64,000 nt of DNA from Glycine soja (GCF_004193775.1 NC_041021.1:2924001-2988000), one strand, 5' to 3'; shown: positions 34,715 to 47,474, counted from the first letter of the stretch. The notes: a model not told the origin generated them from the sequence alone. A program made the numbers and translations.

Positions 34715-36435
34715 CCACATAAACATCACAAACAAAAATCTCTACTTGATTGTTCCAAATCGTGATGAAGGTAGTTATATGCAATATGGAGAAGATATGG
34801 GAAAACATGATATATTACAACCACAACATTGGAACAAAGAAACACGCATTAAATGCAATTAAATATCTTTTTCAATGTATAAATGCAATTAAATATCATT
34901 TTCAATGTAGGAGATAAAGGAAGAAGCTCTAAACAATAAGGTTGTTTATAAGTTTTGAGTACTTAGTTAAGTTTTTTATTTAGAGTTTTACGGTAATACA
35001 AATATACAATTCGTTAATTTTTATTTTATTCTTTTAATTTTTTGAATTATATTTGTTAACTAAAATTTAATAATAAAACAATTTTAAAATTGAATTCTTT
35101 AATAACTCATTTAATCACTATCTTATAACATAATTTATCTCAAATTAAATCTTGAAAATGTAATCTTTACAAAATTTCAAACATCATTACAAAAAATAAT
35201 AATAATATTCAATGAACATTACATGCACTAATTTTTTTTAACATAATTTAATATTTTTATTAGGACACTAATTTCTTTTGTTAGTAATTCTTTTACTAAC
35301 TTTAATTTGGAAAAAAATGTCTACACTACTAATATCAAATTGATGCTCACAATAATTTAAATTAATTTATATACACATAAATATACATGCACATGCACGC
35401 ATGTGTACACACATTTAATTGAATACTTTTAATTTTTATAATATATTAGTTTGCGTCACCCCCGTGATAAATATTTATTTTATATAACAAAAAATTTTGT
35501 ATAAAATATTATATTATAATCAAAATTCTTATAAAAATATTTTAAAAATATAATTATATTTTAATATTATGATAGTTATTTATATTGTTATTCAAACTTA
35601 CTTTTAATTATTAATATTTTCTTTAAAGAATATTTGAATTCAACTTAAAAACAAAGATGAAAAAGATAGATTGTGCAAATATTATTAATTATTATTTTTT
35701 TGTTAATTTTTTCTTTTAATTTATCTTTTTAATTGTACATCAATGAAAAAAATAAATTGAAACAGAAAAAAATTAACAAAAAAAATCCAAAAATATTTTT
35801 GTTAAAGATTTTTTTAAATTGTTCCTATTAAACAATAATTCTTAAAAATATTTTTATTTTGATATAGTTATTCTTTTTTATATGTAGAGAGAGAAAAATA
35901 TTTACTAAATTTTTATTATCAAATTAAATACAAATAATATAATAAAATTTATTATCTAATAATTTAAAAATATTTTGACAAATATATAAAAATTAAATAA
36001 CTTAATAGAGACCTAAGATGGTTGCCTAATTAGCCTTGTGCTAGCCACTGTTCTATAATAGTTGTAGATTTGATTTTGATCTTTCACCGATATGAGCTTA
36101 GAAGCAAGGCAAATTTTGGTAAATCATGATATTTCTAGGTTGAAAGCTAAAGATTAATATCTAAAGCACTAAGATCTATTTAAGAGATTAATATCTTAAT
36201 CTATATTTTTTCATACACTGAGATAGAGATTAAATCTATGATCATATATTTAAAGGACAAAATTATCTATCAATTATATCACACCATATTAATTGAAGTA
36301 AGATAATTTAAGACATGATTTGGATGATCCAAAATTTTAGTATCATATAACTCAAAAAAAATAATTTAATGTCATGTCATATGTGACACTCCCCAATGCC
36401 TAAAGCCTAGAGATCCTTAAAACAATCCAGAAATC
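34715..36435. repeat. Dispersed repeat, copy B, split by about 1.35 kb
   Basis: 34,715-34,943 matches the left part of copy A (GATGAAGGTAGTTATATGCAATATGGAGAAG, then GAGATAAAGGAAGAAGCTCT) and about 36,300-36,435 matches its right part (AAGCCTAGAGATCCTTAAAA). The 34,944-36,300 sequence between is AT-rich, has no reading frame and has no counterpart in copy A. It includes an alternating purine-pyrimidine tract at about 35,370-35,415. A 33 bp piece around TAAATGCAATTAAATATC is tandemly doubled at 34,850-34,905. Confidence 0.5.
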
Positions 36436-36439
36436 TTAC

Positions 36440-37150
36440 AGTTCAAAATGACCTCCTAATGGTTCTTAACAACTACACATGCAGCTTATCACTCCTTTTC
36501 TGATTTTTTTAATATGATATATTTTTCTTTCTAATGCATGGAATTCTCCTCAACAACTACTTCACCCAACACAAAGATAAACTAAAGTTCAAAGAGCAAA
36601 AAATAACAGTCTTGGCTTGGTTAATTAAATAGCTAGCTTTTATATATTACTATGAATAATTATTCTTTAACACACAGTAGTTGCATGAAACAATCTTATT
36701 CCTTCAAAATTTGATTTTTTTTCCTCTCTTTTATTAAGTTTCATTTGTGATTTGTCACTCCTCCATGTATATACATGCCACTAAATTTTGAGCATTCTAT
36801 TAGGAAAACGGAAATTAAGGGGTCTTCTCCCCTTTTTGTGGGTTGGATCTTGTACTTATGGAACTGCCACATCTGACCAACTTGATTCTCTTCTTCTGAT
36901 GATCACCACCACCTGGTTAAAAAAGCAAGCAACTTCGGTGTGATCTGAATTTTGTCCCTTTCTCTTTCTCTCTCTCTCTAAGCTCTCTCTTCCTTATTTC
37001 ACCATTTTTGGGAAGATGATCATGGAATGAATGCTTGATATATTTTGTCCTTGCAGTATAGTTTGTTGGGTATACTAAACATCTGGTTTTTTCTTCTTTT
37101 TCTATTTTTCTGAGTCATATTCACATCACATATCACATCATCAAAAATAC
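36440..37150 (+). promoter_or_regulatory. 5' flank and leader of the C2H2 zinc finger gene
   Basis: The sequence becomes less repetitive here. A CT-rich tract (TCTCTTTCTCTCTCTCTCT at about 36,960-36,980), a common plant 5'-UTR feature, lies some 170 bp before the start codon. No certain TATA box was chosen. Confidence 0.4.
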
Positions 37151-38746
37151 ATGGAGGAGAGGAAGAAGTATGTGTGCAAGTATTGCAGCAAGAGCTTTCC
37201 TTGTGGGAAGTCTCTTGGGGGTCACATCAGGACCCATATGATGACTGAAGAAAGAAACAACAACAACAATGTTAATGTTGTTGTTGATGGTGCTGATGAC
37301 AAGGACAACATCAACAGGTTCATCAAGTTGGGTGGTACTGTGATGAGGAATAATAATAACAAGAAGAGAGATTTATCATGGTGTGAAGATAGCAATAACA
37401 ATCCCATTTATGGCCTCAGAGAGAACCCCAAGAAAACAATGAGGTTTGTGCATTCTTCTGGTGGTGCTGCCAATGCCAACAACAATGAACAACAACAACA
37501 GAATAAAGAGGATAAGAGATTCTGCAAAGAATGTGGGAAAGGTTTTCCATCACTGAAGGCTCTCTGTGGCCACATGGCTTGTCACTCAGAGAAAGAGAAG
37601 AGAACAACAGCAACAACAACCATCAAGTTTGAAGAGAAATTGGTTAGGGATAGTCATTCTGACACTGAGACTTCAACTCATCCAAGGAGATCCAAGAGAA
37701 TGAGGGTGAAGAAGACCATTAAACTTTCCAATCACAACAACCCTTTTTCTTTTTCTTCTTCTCCTTCTTCTTCTGGTGTTGTTCCTTTGGTCAATAATGG
37801 TTCTTCACCTGTGTCCGAGGTGGAGCAGGAGGAACAAGAAGAGGTGGCAAGGTGCTTGATGCTGTTGTCTAGAGATTCTGGCAGCTTCAACTTCAAGAGT
37901 GGTCGTTTTGCTTCTGTTACTGAATTTTCTGATAACAATTCGGTTATTCTAGAAGCAAAATCATCCTCTCCTGATACCCTGATTGGTGTCATCAGCTATG
38001 GTAATAACAACAACAACAACAACTTTGTCTCTAATAATAATCATGCTTATGATCTTGTGGAGAAGAAGTTGCTTAAGGTTAAGAATATCAAGTTTAAGTC
38101 GGTTGAGTTTGGTGCTTCTGATAATTATTCAGGTGCTAGAGTTTTCAGATATGGTCCAAAAACCAAAATGGTAGACTCAGATTTCTCAAATGATGAACTC
38201 AAGCGGTCAAAGTTGGGGGACAAGTCAAGCAAGTACACTGCATCTGTAGTGAAGAAATTGGTGATGGAGGATTTGGATTATGATAGAACATATGGAGGAA
38301 CTACAAGGAAGTTTGATTCAAGAAAGAGGGGCAACTATGATTTAGTTGGTGTTTCTAGCAAGAATGGAACAAAAGGGTGGAAGTATGAGTGTTTTGAAGG
38401 TGAAAGGGACAATAATAGTTCTTATGAATACTCAATAGATGATGAGAGTGATGAAAACAGTTCAGAGACTGAATCTTTTCCTGCTCCAGGGTCTCATCGT
38501 AAGAGTAAGGCTCTCAATGGAAAGAAGTGCACCACAAATGCCAAGAAGAAGAAGTTGAAGCCTTCTAAGAAAAGCAAGGATCATGAGTGTCCAATCTGCT
38601 ACAAAATTTTCAAGTCAGGCCAAGCCTTAGGGGGTCACAAAAGATCACATTTCATTGGAGGTTCTGAAGAAAACACTGTTCTGATCAAACAAGTTGTTCC
38701 TAATTTCCTTATTGATCTCAATCTACCTGCTCCTGTTGATGAATAG
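37151..38746 (+). CDS. C2H2 zinc finger protein with EAR motif (intronless, 531 aa)
   Basis: A likely nuclear transcriptional repressor. Three C2H2 fingers: finger 1 at residues 9-29 (C9, C12, H25, H29; core KSLGGH), finger 2 at 125-145 (C125, C128, H141, H145; core KALCGH) and finger 3 at 480-500 (C480, C483, H496, H500; plant-specific QALGGH). The C-terminus has an EAR-type motif, LIDLNLPAP (520-528), which recruits TOPLESS co-repressors in this family. Between fingers lie Asn-rich runs, a basic stretch (RRSKRMRVKK, possible nuclear signal) near 180 and a long Ser/Lys/Asp-rich linker. A single exon is usual for ZAT-type genes. It resembles ZAT1/4/9-type proteins; target genes unknown. The start is the first ATG, directly before finger 1. 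Confidence 0.9.
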   Translation: MEERKKYVCKYCSKSFPCGKSLGGHIRTHMMTEERNNNNNVNVVVDGADDKDNINRFIKLGGTVMRNNNNKKRDLSWCEDSNNNPIYGLRENPKKTMRFVHSSGGAANANNNEQQQQNKEDKRFCKECGKGFPSLKALCGHMACHSEKEKRTTATTTIKFEEKLVRDSHSDTETSTHPRRSKRMRVKKTIKLSNHNNPFSFSSSPSSSGVVPLVNNGSSPVSEVEQEEQEEVARCLMLLSRDSGSFNFKSGRFASVTEFSDNNSVILEAKSSSPDTLIGVISYGNNNNNNNFVSNNNHAYDLVEKKLLKVKNIKFKSVEFGASDNYSGARVFRYGPKTKMVDSDFSNDELKRSKLGDKSSKYTASVVKKLVMEDLDYDRTYGGTTRKFDSRKRGNYDLVGVSSKNGTKGWKYECFEGERDNNSSYEYSIDDESDENSSETESFPAPGSHRKSKALNGKKCTTNAKKKKLKPSKKSKDHECPICYKIFKSGQALGGHKRSHFIGGSEENTVLIKQVVPNFLIDLNLPAPVDE

Positions 38747-40985
38747 GGCAATTGTTGGCATCCTGGTTTTTTTTGCATCATTTTGAAGCATTGAGGTACT
38801 ACTTAGAATGTTTTTGTCTTTATCCCATATGATAAAAGCAATATTTTTGCATTGTACAGCCATGTGGGTAAAATGATTTTTGTGCTTAACGCTTTATTAT
38901 TACTATGCTTTATTTGGTAGGAGATAGCTGTTTTCTTTCATGTTTAATGGCACATGACAATTTGGTAGTATCTTCGGTTGACATAATTTTGACTATTCCT
39001 ATATAACCAAGAATATTCTCAGAATTGCATTCCTTTGCTGCTGCAAAATAACAATTTTCACTCTTCACTGCATGATTCAGTTAAATAATATTCAGAATGT
39101 TTGTCTTTCCATGTTTTTCAATTTTTGGTTTCATCCTCTTGTGGAAATGTAGAAAACATTATTTTAAATAATTTATGGCCAATGCATCTTGTAAGTGATG
39201 ATCAATAGCCAAAATAATATTACTTAATTTTGAACATAGATTTAAGATCTCAGTTACTATTGGCAATGTGTGAATAGAGTCTTCTGGGAACCAAGATTGT
39301 GGAAAATGGATATGCTAGTTTGTATTTTTTTTTTAATGTTGTTTTGCTACCTAAATTACCTGAAGCGTGTTGCTTTTACTTTCTTAAACTAGAAGAATCC
39401 TTGAAGGAGGAAAAGGCAATCAAAGGTTAAAGATAGCGTAGCTTTAATTTTTTTTGTATTTTGGTCCAACTTTGCTACCCACCAAGTATGTCTTGTGACC
39501 AAATTTATCCCTCTAACATAAAATTCAGCACTATGGTCAATTCAATTCACGTGATATGTGTAGTTTCTAAGAGAGACTGCTTAGTCCCCTCACCGGAAAT
39601 TTATGCTTTGAATTTGATCTAATCTCATCTATTAGAATTGAAAAAAAAAAAACTATGAAGAAAATCACGTTAGATAAATGATCATATTGTTTCTTGTAAA
39701 TCAATGTCAATTTAGATTTTGTAAGAATAAAATTTTTAATTTAATCTTGAATTGTAACGATTAATGTCGTCAAATTATTCTTTAAAAATTATAACTTAAT
39801 AATAAAATAGTACAATAAAATTTAATAACAAAATGTAATTATTATACTTTTTATATGTTAAAAAAAGATTAAATTAGAATATTGGTTCCTTTAAACATTA
39901 AATTGTTTTCGATTTACCTAAACTAAAATCATCATTAATTATCTAAACCGCATTTTATCTTTTATTGTTGGAGACAAAATTGTGGGTTGAAGTAGTTGTA
40001 AGGTCGCAAAACTTTATGATAGCTCCATGTGTACATGTCCAACACGTAATTAAAATAGCAGTAGAATTGGTATGCCTTTTGCTTCGTGCCAATTACTATA
40101 TGTGTTGTTCCCTATTTAATTCTTTTATCCGATGGGGTGTACGAGAGGACCACTGGTATTATAGTAGTAACTTAGCTCTTGCTCTCATCTCATGTGGGCT
40201 CAAGACAGAACTGCACTAAGGTCTGTGGAATCATTACAATAAAAAGGTAACAATAGGACTTGCAAAAAGATTAATGGAGCAATAACTAATGACTTCTGCA
40301 AACAGATTAATTGAGCAATAATTAAGATTTAATTGATTGAATAGAATATATATATATATATATATTTTAAATTTTTTTAATATTATATTTAATTTTTACA
40401 GATAAAAATTATATTATTTGATAAATAAAAAATAAATGAAAAAAGTAAATATGAAATAAAAATTTTGAATTAAAATAAAATACAAAAGAGTGAGATTTAT
40501 ATCAAATTTTAAAAATTTTCTTTTATTTTTCTTCTCTTTTCGGCACAATGAATGGAGTTTAGGAGAGGATTCAGTTATTTTAAATTAATTTTTTAACAAG
40601 CATTTATAAGAAATGTAAAATAAATCAAACTGCGTACATGCGTTAAAATTAGTTTTTGTGTCAACTTTTTCAAAAGTTATTTCTTCTAAATTTTTCATGA
40701 ACATGGTAAAGTTACAAAGATTTCTTCAAAGTTAAAAACAGAGTCAACCTAACATATTTTTAGGCCTAAACTGAATTTTAAGATGAGATCTTTTCAAAAC
40801 TCATGAAAGTAACAAAAATAAAAATAAAAATTAAGGATTTCACAAAAAATAAAAATGATTTCTCTTCAAGTAAGGTTCGAACCTTATTCTGTAAGGAAAA
40901 AATATACCTTAGTTATAACATATTACAATAAATAATAATAAAATTACATAAATATTAATACTAAATAACTTTAAGTAAATAATAA
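38747..40985. other. Gene-free region downstream of the C2H2 gene
   Basis: The first 200-300 bp are the probable 3' UTR. No other gene seen; the 84-codon frame at 39,965-40,219 has no recognisable feature. A TA microsatellite lies at about 40,347-40,365. Confidence 0.5.
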
Positions 40986-40994
40986 TAAAAGTTA

Positions 40995-41358
40995 GGGTAA
41001 ATAACCACTTTTGTCCCTCAATGTATAATTCGCTGACAAATGCGTCCCTAAAATATGAAAATATAAAACTTAATCCCTCAAAGTATAAAAAGTGCAACAA
41101 ATATGTCCTGCCGTTAACGTCCTTATGTTACCGTTAGTAAAATAGCCTACGTGATATGGAGTGACAAATTTGTCGCGGAAATGATTGTCAACATGGATTG
41201 CCAGCATAGGGGCATATTTGTCATAATATTTTTTTGACTTTTCATCTTCCCACTCCGTTGACAAATGTGTACCTGAAAGATAAAAATATAAAATTTAGTC
41301 CCTGAAAGTATAAAAAGTGCAACAAATATATTCGGATGTTAATAATAGATTGTGACTA

Positions 41359-41393
<35 letters not shown>

Positions 41394-42172
41394 GTGTTTA
41401 TAATTTACTGTTCTTATTCGTTTAATATTTATATAATATTTTTTAAATTTTCTTTTAATATATATATTTTTATTATTTTGATTTCTTTCTCAAATCTTAA
41501 TCTTTGCTTCTAAAATTTTTTTATCTTATACCTCATATTTAGATTGAAACTAATATGTCAAGAATTTTGAGTAGAAAAAACACAACCGGTCAAGGGACCA
41601 AATTTATTTATTTATTTATTTTAAAAAGAGATTTTAATCAACTATTTTTTTTTAATAAAAAACAAATCTCAAAAAATTTAAACTAGATAAAACTAAAGTA
41701 AAATTATAAGTTTTTTTCTTAATCAAATATATATATATACCTCAAATATGAAAGAATTCCTTGGATAAATCTTATGTGTTTCCATTCGAGACAACATTTA
41801 TTATACATAGTATAAATGAAATGAAAACAATTACTAACAAATAAAGAATCCAAATAAATTTAATTTAAAAATACAATAATACTCAAACTAATATAGATGT
41901 TAACTTTAAAACAAAAAAAAATATTAATACAGATGTTTATTCTTTGCCTATACGACATATAGTTGTATCTCTTCTTGATTTAGGGACTGTAGTGACCTTA
42001 CATTCCATTTGACATACTATGATAGGGTACGTAATAAAAATTAATAATTAATTGAAAAAACAAAAAATTTCAATAAATAAAAGGCTTTCATTTTTTTAAA
42101 TGGTAATTATGATGTAAAAAAATTGAGTTACCATTTTAAAAAAAATGAAAACCTTTTATATTTGAGGTGTGC

Positions 42173-42243
<71 letters not shown>

Positions 42244-42496
42244 ATTAAGAAAAAAGAGTTATAATTTCACTTTAGCTTTATCTAGTTTAAATTTTGTGAG
42301 ATTTATTTTTTTTTATTTAAAAAATTTGATTAAATTCTCTTTTTTAAAATAAATAAATAAATTTGGTTCTGTGACCGGTTGTATTTTTTCTACTCAAAAT
42401 TCTTGACATATTATTTTCAATCTAAATATGAGATATAAGATAAAGTTTTTTTTTTCACAACAAAGATTAAGGTTTGACAAGAAAATCAAAATAATA

Positions 42497-42533
<37 letters not shown>

Positions 42534-42591
42534 AAATTTAAAAATATATTGCATAAATATTAAACAAATAGGAGTAGTAAATTATAAACCC

Positions 42592-42638
<47 letters not shown>

Positions 42639-42974
42639 TAGTCACAATATATTATTCACGTCTGGGTATATTTGTCGCATTTTTTATACTTTCAAGGATT
42701 AAATTTTGTATTTTCATCTTTCAGGATGCATTTGTCAGCGGAGTGGGAAGACGAAAAGTCAAAAAAATATTATGACAAATATGCCTGTATGCTGACAATC
42801 TAGGTTGACAATCATTTCAGCGATAAATTTGTCCCTCTATGACATGTAGGTTATTTTATTAACGATAACGGAAGGAAGTTAATGACAGGACATATTTATC
42901 ACACTTTTTACACTTTGAGTGACTAAATTTACATCTACGAATTACACATTGAAAGACAAAAGTGCTATTTAACC
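40995..42974. mobile_element. Foldback Mutator-like element, 1,980 bp, with 9 bp target duplication
   Basis: The ends GGGTAAATAACCACTTTTGTC and, on the other strand, GGTTAAATAGCACTTTTGTC are inverted. The pairing runs inward through almost the whole element (arms about 950 bp): the left arm to about 41,960, the right from about 41,990. TAAAAGTTA occurs exactly on both sides (40986-40994 and 42975-42983). A 9 bp duplication with very long inverted ends is the mark of Mutator-like elements. Both arms carry ATT and TA microsatellites that differ in length (the TA run at about 42,172-42,238 is much longer than its partner near 41,728). No transposase is encoded; the 60-codon frames are chance. 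Non-autonomous. Arm identity looks about 85%. Confidence 0.85.
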
Positions 42975-42983
42975 TAAAAGTTA

Positions 42984-44195
42984 TTATATAAATACTAATG
43001 CTAAATACTTTTAATTTTAGTAGCTTAAAGCAATGGTCTGAGCTATGTTATGGCAGGGACAACCCTGATTAAGAATCAAACAGTTATTTTTATTTTATCC
43101 CTTATAATGTGTAATTTTTTGAAATGAAAGAATAAAAGGAAAACAAAACCAGAGAAAAAGAGTGCCTCGGAGAATTAAAACTGAAGAGTCACTGCTTATT
43201 TCAATAAGTTGGTAATGGACTGAGAGGTTTAGTGTCATCATGCTTAGTGATCAGGGAACAGATGTTGTCTCTTTTACACATAAAGTAACTGCTAAGCAGG
43301 CAACTTTTCTGTCTTCGTTTTTGCTGAGACAAAAAGATTGTTGAGATTGCTGTGGCCGGCCAGTTTAAAATGGAATCACAATTTGTATTTTCTTTAATTT
43401 TGACTAGTGATCATGACAAATTCAGAAGTCAAGTTTGGCTTTGGGATCATAACAACTGATTCTGTATATTGTAAGCCATAGTTAACAATTTTACAAAGCA
43501 ATCGGATAATATTCAATTATTGTATCACTGTCATTTTATTGATTAATACGTTGTGACAATAATTACATATTTTTTATTAGAATTTTGTTTAAAAATGCGC
43601 AATATATATAAATTAAACTAAAAAAGCGTTAAATGGGTGTGTTGATTTACACTTCATTTGTGGAAAAGAAGCATTATCTGAGTGTCAGTGTTATTGTCTC
43701 ATGGAAGCAAGAGGCACACATGGATGTACTTGCTTTTAATGATGCAGGTAAGGTACAACTACTGGTGAATGTGAATTTTTCCAATTTTACTATTTTCTCT
43801 CCTTTTCACTGTCAGCTATGTTACTTGTATATGGATTAATTTAGTGTCGTTTGTGCTGTGAAAAATGCTGGTAACTGGATGGTCGTGCATGTATGATGCA
43901 CCTTCGACAGTGTGGGAATTGGGGTAAAAGAATCATCATGGAGATATCTGGGAAAAAGGTGTAACGAAAGTTAACTTTTTTGTTTTTTTTAAGAACAATG
44001 TTAGTTTTTGTTATTGAAAAGAATTGGATTTTGTATATTTTTTTACCACTAATTTAATCTTATATTTTAATGAAAGTTAACTAATAAAGAAGCAGGTGCT
44101 AGCTGACTAGAACATTTATTTATTTATATAATTTTGAAATAAATCAAATAGATTTAATTCAGTTGAATATCATAAATCCATGCTATTCTATTCAT

Positions 44196-44265
<70 letters not shown>

Positions 44266-47200
44266 GTGGAAAAGGGTTTAGATAGAAAGTGAAAAATAAT
44301 ATAAATTCATCTGGGCCAATCTGGTCAGATAGATTTTAAGCATTCGGTATTCAGAGTTATGCCCACACCTGGTCCCTCTCTGAGTGCTTTGGTGATGGTG
44401 ACTATGCTCTCTCTGGGTGCTTTCAGCAAGACAATATGTGGGACATTGGATTTTCTTTTTTAATTGTTTGGGTATAGGGAGAGAAATGGTATCTACATGG
44501 TCTCAATATTCAATCAAAGTTGTCCCAATCCTTAACCATGTGTTAACTAATTTAGAATCAACTTAATTTTTCGTAATTGTTTTAAATTAGTGGAAATTAT
44601 GTTGGAGTAAATTGCCTTTTTCACTTCTTTTTTAAAAACGTAGAATTGGTTTATGTTTAGAAATATTTACATGAAAAGAATTTAATGGTTCCTGAGTAAA
44701 ATAATCTTAGATTGTCTTTAAATTATAAATCATTATTGGTATAATTTTTAAAATATTTATTATAAAATTAACTATCTTATTATATAATTAATCATGATGG
44801 GATAATAATATAAAATTATTTTATAGTATCAATGTATAACCTATTTTTTTTTTATGAAAAATTGATTTTAACATTATCAATATTTGTTAGGATAATGCTG
44901 ATGAAAAGTATTTCTAAATGTATACTCTATTTTTCTTTAAAAAAGTATAATTTATCTTTAAGTTAAATTACATAATGTTTATGTTGAAATAATTGATTTT
45001 AAAATTTAAGTTCATTTTGAACAATGTATAATATAATTTTGATGTTGTTCGGTTAGTTCTAAAGGAGATAAGCAATTATGTACTTACTACCTTGTGATTC
45101 TCAGGGAATGAGCTGGGCTTTTTACAGTGGTCGATCTTCTGTATTCCACGTCCGAGGAGATATTATTGTAAGAATTCTCTCACTCAAATTAGTATGAGTT
45201 AGAGTGAAGAGGTTGGAAATAGAATAATGTTTACCTTCCAAAGACTAATTTTAGAATTTTTATACCCTTTTTTGTCTTTATTTTATTTTTTGATAAAACC
45301 CTTTTTTTTGGTCTTTACTCTTAGGCTCTAATAAGAATAAGAACAAGTCATTGAATCTTTATTATACCATAAAATAAAATATTCCAGAACAGATGTAATA
45401 GCTGTATAAAAAAAGTTATACTGCCATCCAGAGATTTATTGTTATATTATTCATCTTATATAGTTGGTCGCATAGACAATTTCATTAGTACTAGTGAGAA
45501 ATGTTTTTATATGGGCAGTACATCAAATTAAATTAAAAAAATATTGTACTTTACTTATTTAAATATTATACGATATTTTTAGAATATCAAACATAATTTT
45601 ATTTGAATTTAATGTTTATATATGGACAATTTTATATTATCATTTAATCATAAATTATTGTTTAAATTATTTTAAAATAATTATTTTATCAGATGAATTA
45701 TAATCGGATGATTCTTTATATATATTATTAGTGCCTAACCATTTTTTCATTTTATTTTTGTTCAAAAGCAATAAATTGGCACTTCTAAGATTAAGCAATA
45801 AATTGTTCTGTTTAAAATTGCGTGGGACAAATTTTGAATGGCAACAAGCTTTTGAATGGTTTAAATGTCAAACTAAACATACTCACCTAATTTTGTTTCA
45901 AGTCTTGATTGGCTACTTTTTCTTTGAATCCACTAGATTCGGAATATCAGGCAAACAGTTCTGATTTTACACATTAATTGGTTTTTGATATAAATATTTA
46001 AACATAAATTATTTCTGCTGAAACACATTTTCAATTAAAATCAATTTTTATAAAACTAAGACTATGTTGAACAATATATTTAAACTAGTTTATAATTTTT
46101 TTAATGAAAAACTTATTTGATTATTTGGTAAATATTTTTTTAATAAATTTTCAGTAATTTTTAATATTTTTTAAAATACTATTTGAAGTAGCATTTTTTT
46201 AAATATTAACTTCTATTTTTTTTATTTTTCCTTAAAACGATACATTTATTTTTTTTGTTATTATATTTTATATTTTTTTATGTTACATTATTTATTTTAA
46301 TCATTATACCATTTATAATTTTAATTTATTATTTCAACACTATATATTATCTGTTATTTTTTTAATAATCTTATATTAGTTGATTTACATTAACTATTAC
46401 ACTAATTCACATAATAAAATAATAAAAGTATAATATCCACTTAAGTGTATTTTCTTACATTATTTTAAACTTAATTAAAAATATTTTAAGAAAGAACATA
46501 AGATTAATTATATAATACTTAACATGAAAAAATGTAACATAAAATAGTAGAATATAAATATATTTATTTTTATTATTTTATATTTTTTAACCATTAATTT
46601 TATCGAACGCTTATACTTTAAATTAATTTTTCAACTTGAAATTTATAACTTTCAACTAACTTGTTTTCTCAAATATAAATTAATCTAAACTTATGTGTAT
46701 AATTTAAGTATTAAATAAAACAGTTAAAAGAAAATAATAGTATCAAGCCATCAATCCATTCTTTCTCGCACAATGTACACATGTTTGCAATTTCTCCAAA
46801 CATCATAAGCATTTCAATTTGACGAATTCGTGTCACTTGCAGGTACAAATTTGCTCAGGTTACTGTTTAAGTTACAAATAAATTCACTAAAACAAGTACT
46901 TAAGCAACATTAAAATTTACTAAAACAATTTCAACAACTTTCTAAATGAAATCATATATATTTCAGAATTAAAACACAATAAGCCTTTCAATTTATTTGG
47001 CACACTTTTAACATTCATCATAGAAATCATAAAGTTTCCCTAATACATTACATTTTCCTTTTCTTTATTACAACTGTGACACAACATAGAAATTCCATTC
47101 TAATTCTATAAAGTACCACTCTACTTATTCTACATAGAACACAAGCTAGCAACAAAGGATGCAATGCATGCATTAACATATGGTAGTTGAATGATCACAC

Positions 47201-47300
47201 GGGAGCAACTTCAACTACTTTGTTTTCCAAAGCTACTTATTCTCAAGTCCTTCAACAATTAATGTCTTCAACATACACAACTTTCTTTTCTCTAATGTAA
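42984..47300. other. Gene-poor region
   Basis: No gene could be established. 43,040-43,480 is less AT-rich but has no useful frame. Two short exon-like pieces with splice-like borders occur on the plus strand near 43,660-43,745 and 45,106-45,170; neither was recognised. A TA microsatellite lies at about 44,199-44,262. On the minus strand, 46,960-47,300 could be the 3' UTR of the orphan exon at 47,302-47,474, with AATAAA-type signals. Confidence 0.45.
44199..44262. repeat. TA dinucleotide microsatellite
   Basis: About 32 uninterrupted TA units. Confidence 0.95.
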
Positions 47301-47301
47301 G

Positions 47302-47474
47302 CTAGGCAGCATAGTCTCTAACATATTGGGATACAGAAGATGGTGATCTCGAGGAGTAAATCCTTTTATGCTTAGACTCTTGAATGTAATATGCATCAAA
47401 TTCTGCACACGATTCAATGTGTCTTCGGGTGAGAGAGAGCAACTCATAGTATTTTTGAGAAATTAATATCCCCA
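47302..47474 (-). other. Unrecognised exon-like frame (57 codons with stop)
   Basis: On the minus strand, after an ATTAG acceptor-like site, the frame reads GILISQKYYELL, SLTRRHIESCAEFDAYYIQE, SKHKRIYSSRSPSSV and SQYVRDYAA, then TAG at 47,302-47,304. Composition and codon use look like real protein rather than chance AT-rich sequence, and the downstream sequence looks like a 3' UTR with AATAAA-type signals. It lies 0.8 kb past the stop codon of PHO1 on the same strand. I found no upstream exons for it between 47,475 and 48,305. It could be the last exon of a decayed or captured gene. I do not recognise the family. Confidence 0.35.

Noticed and set aside
41070..41264. 64-codon minus-strand frame
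   Set aside because: Inside the inverted arm of the foldback Mutator element; the mirrored arm does not keep it open, so not a gene.
43633..43760. Plus-strand frame ending at a GTAAGG donor-like site (SVSVIVSWKQEAHMDVLAFN)
   Set aside because: No partner exon or known family was found; too little to call a gene.
45106..45170. Plus-strand exon-like piece (GMSWAFYSGRSSVFHV...) with AG and GT borders
   Set aside because: Only about 20 codons, no neighbouring exons, no family recognised; could be chance.
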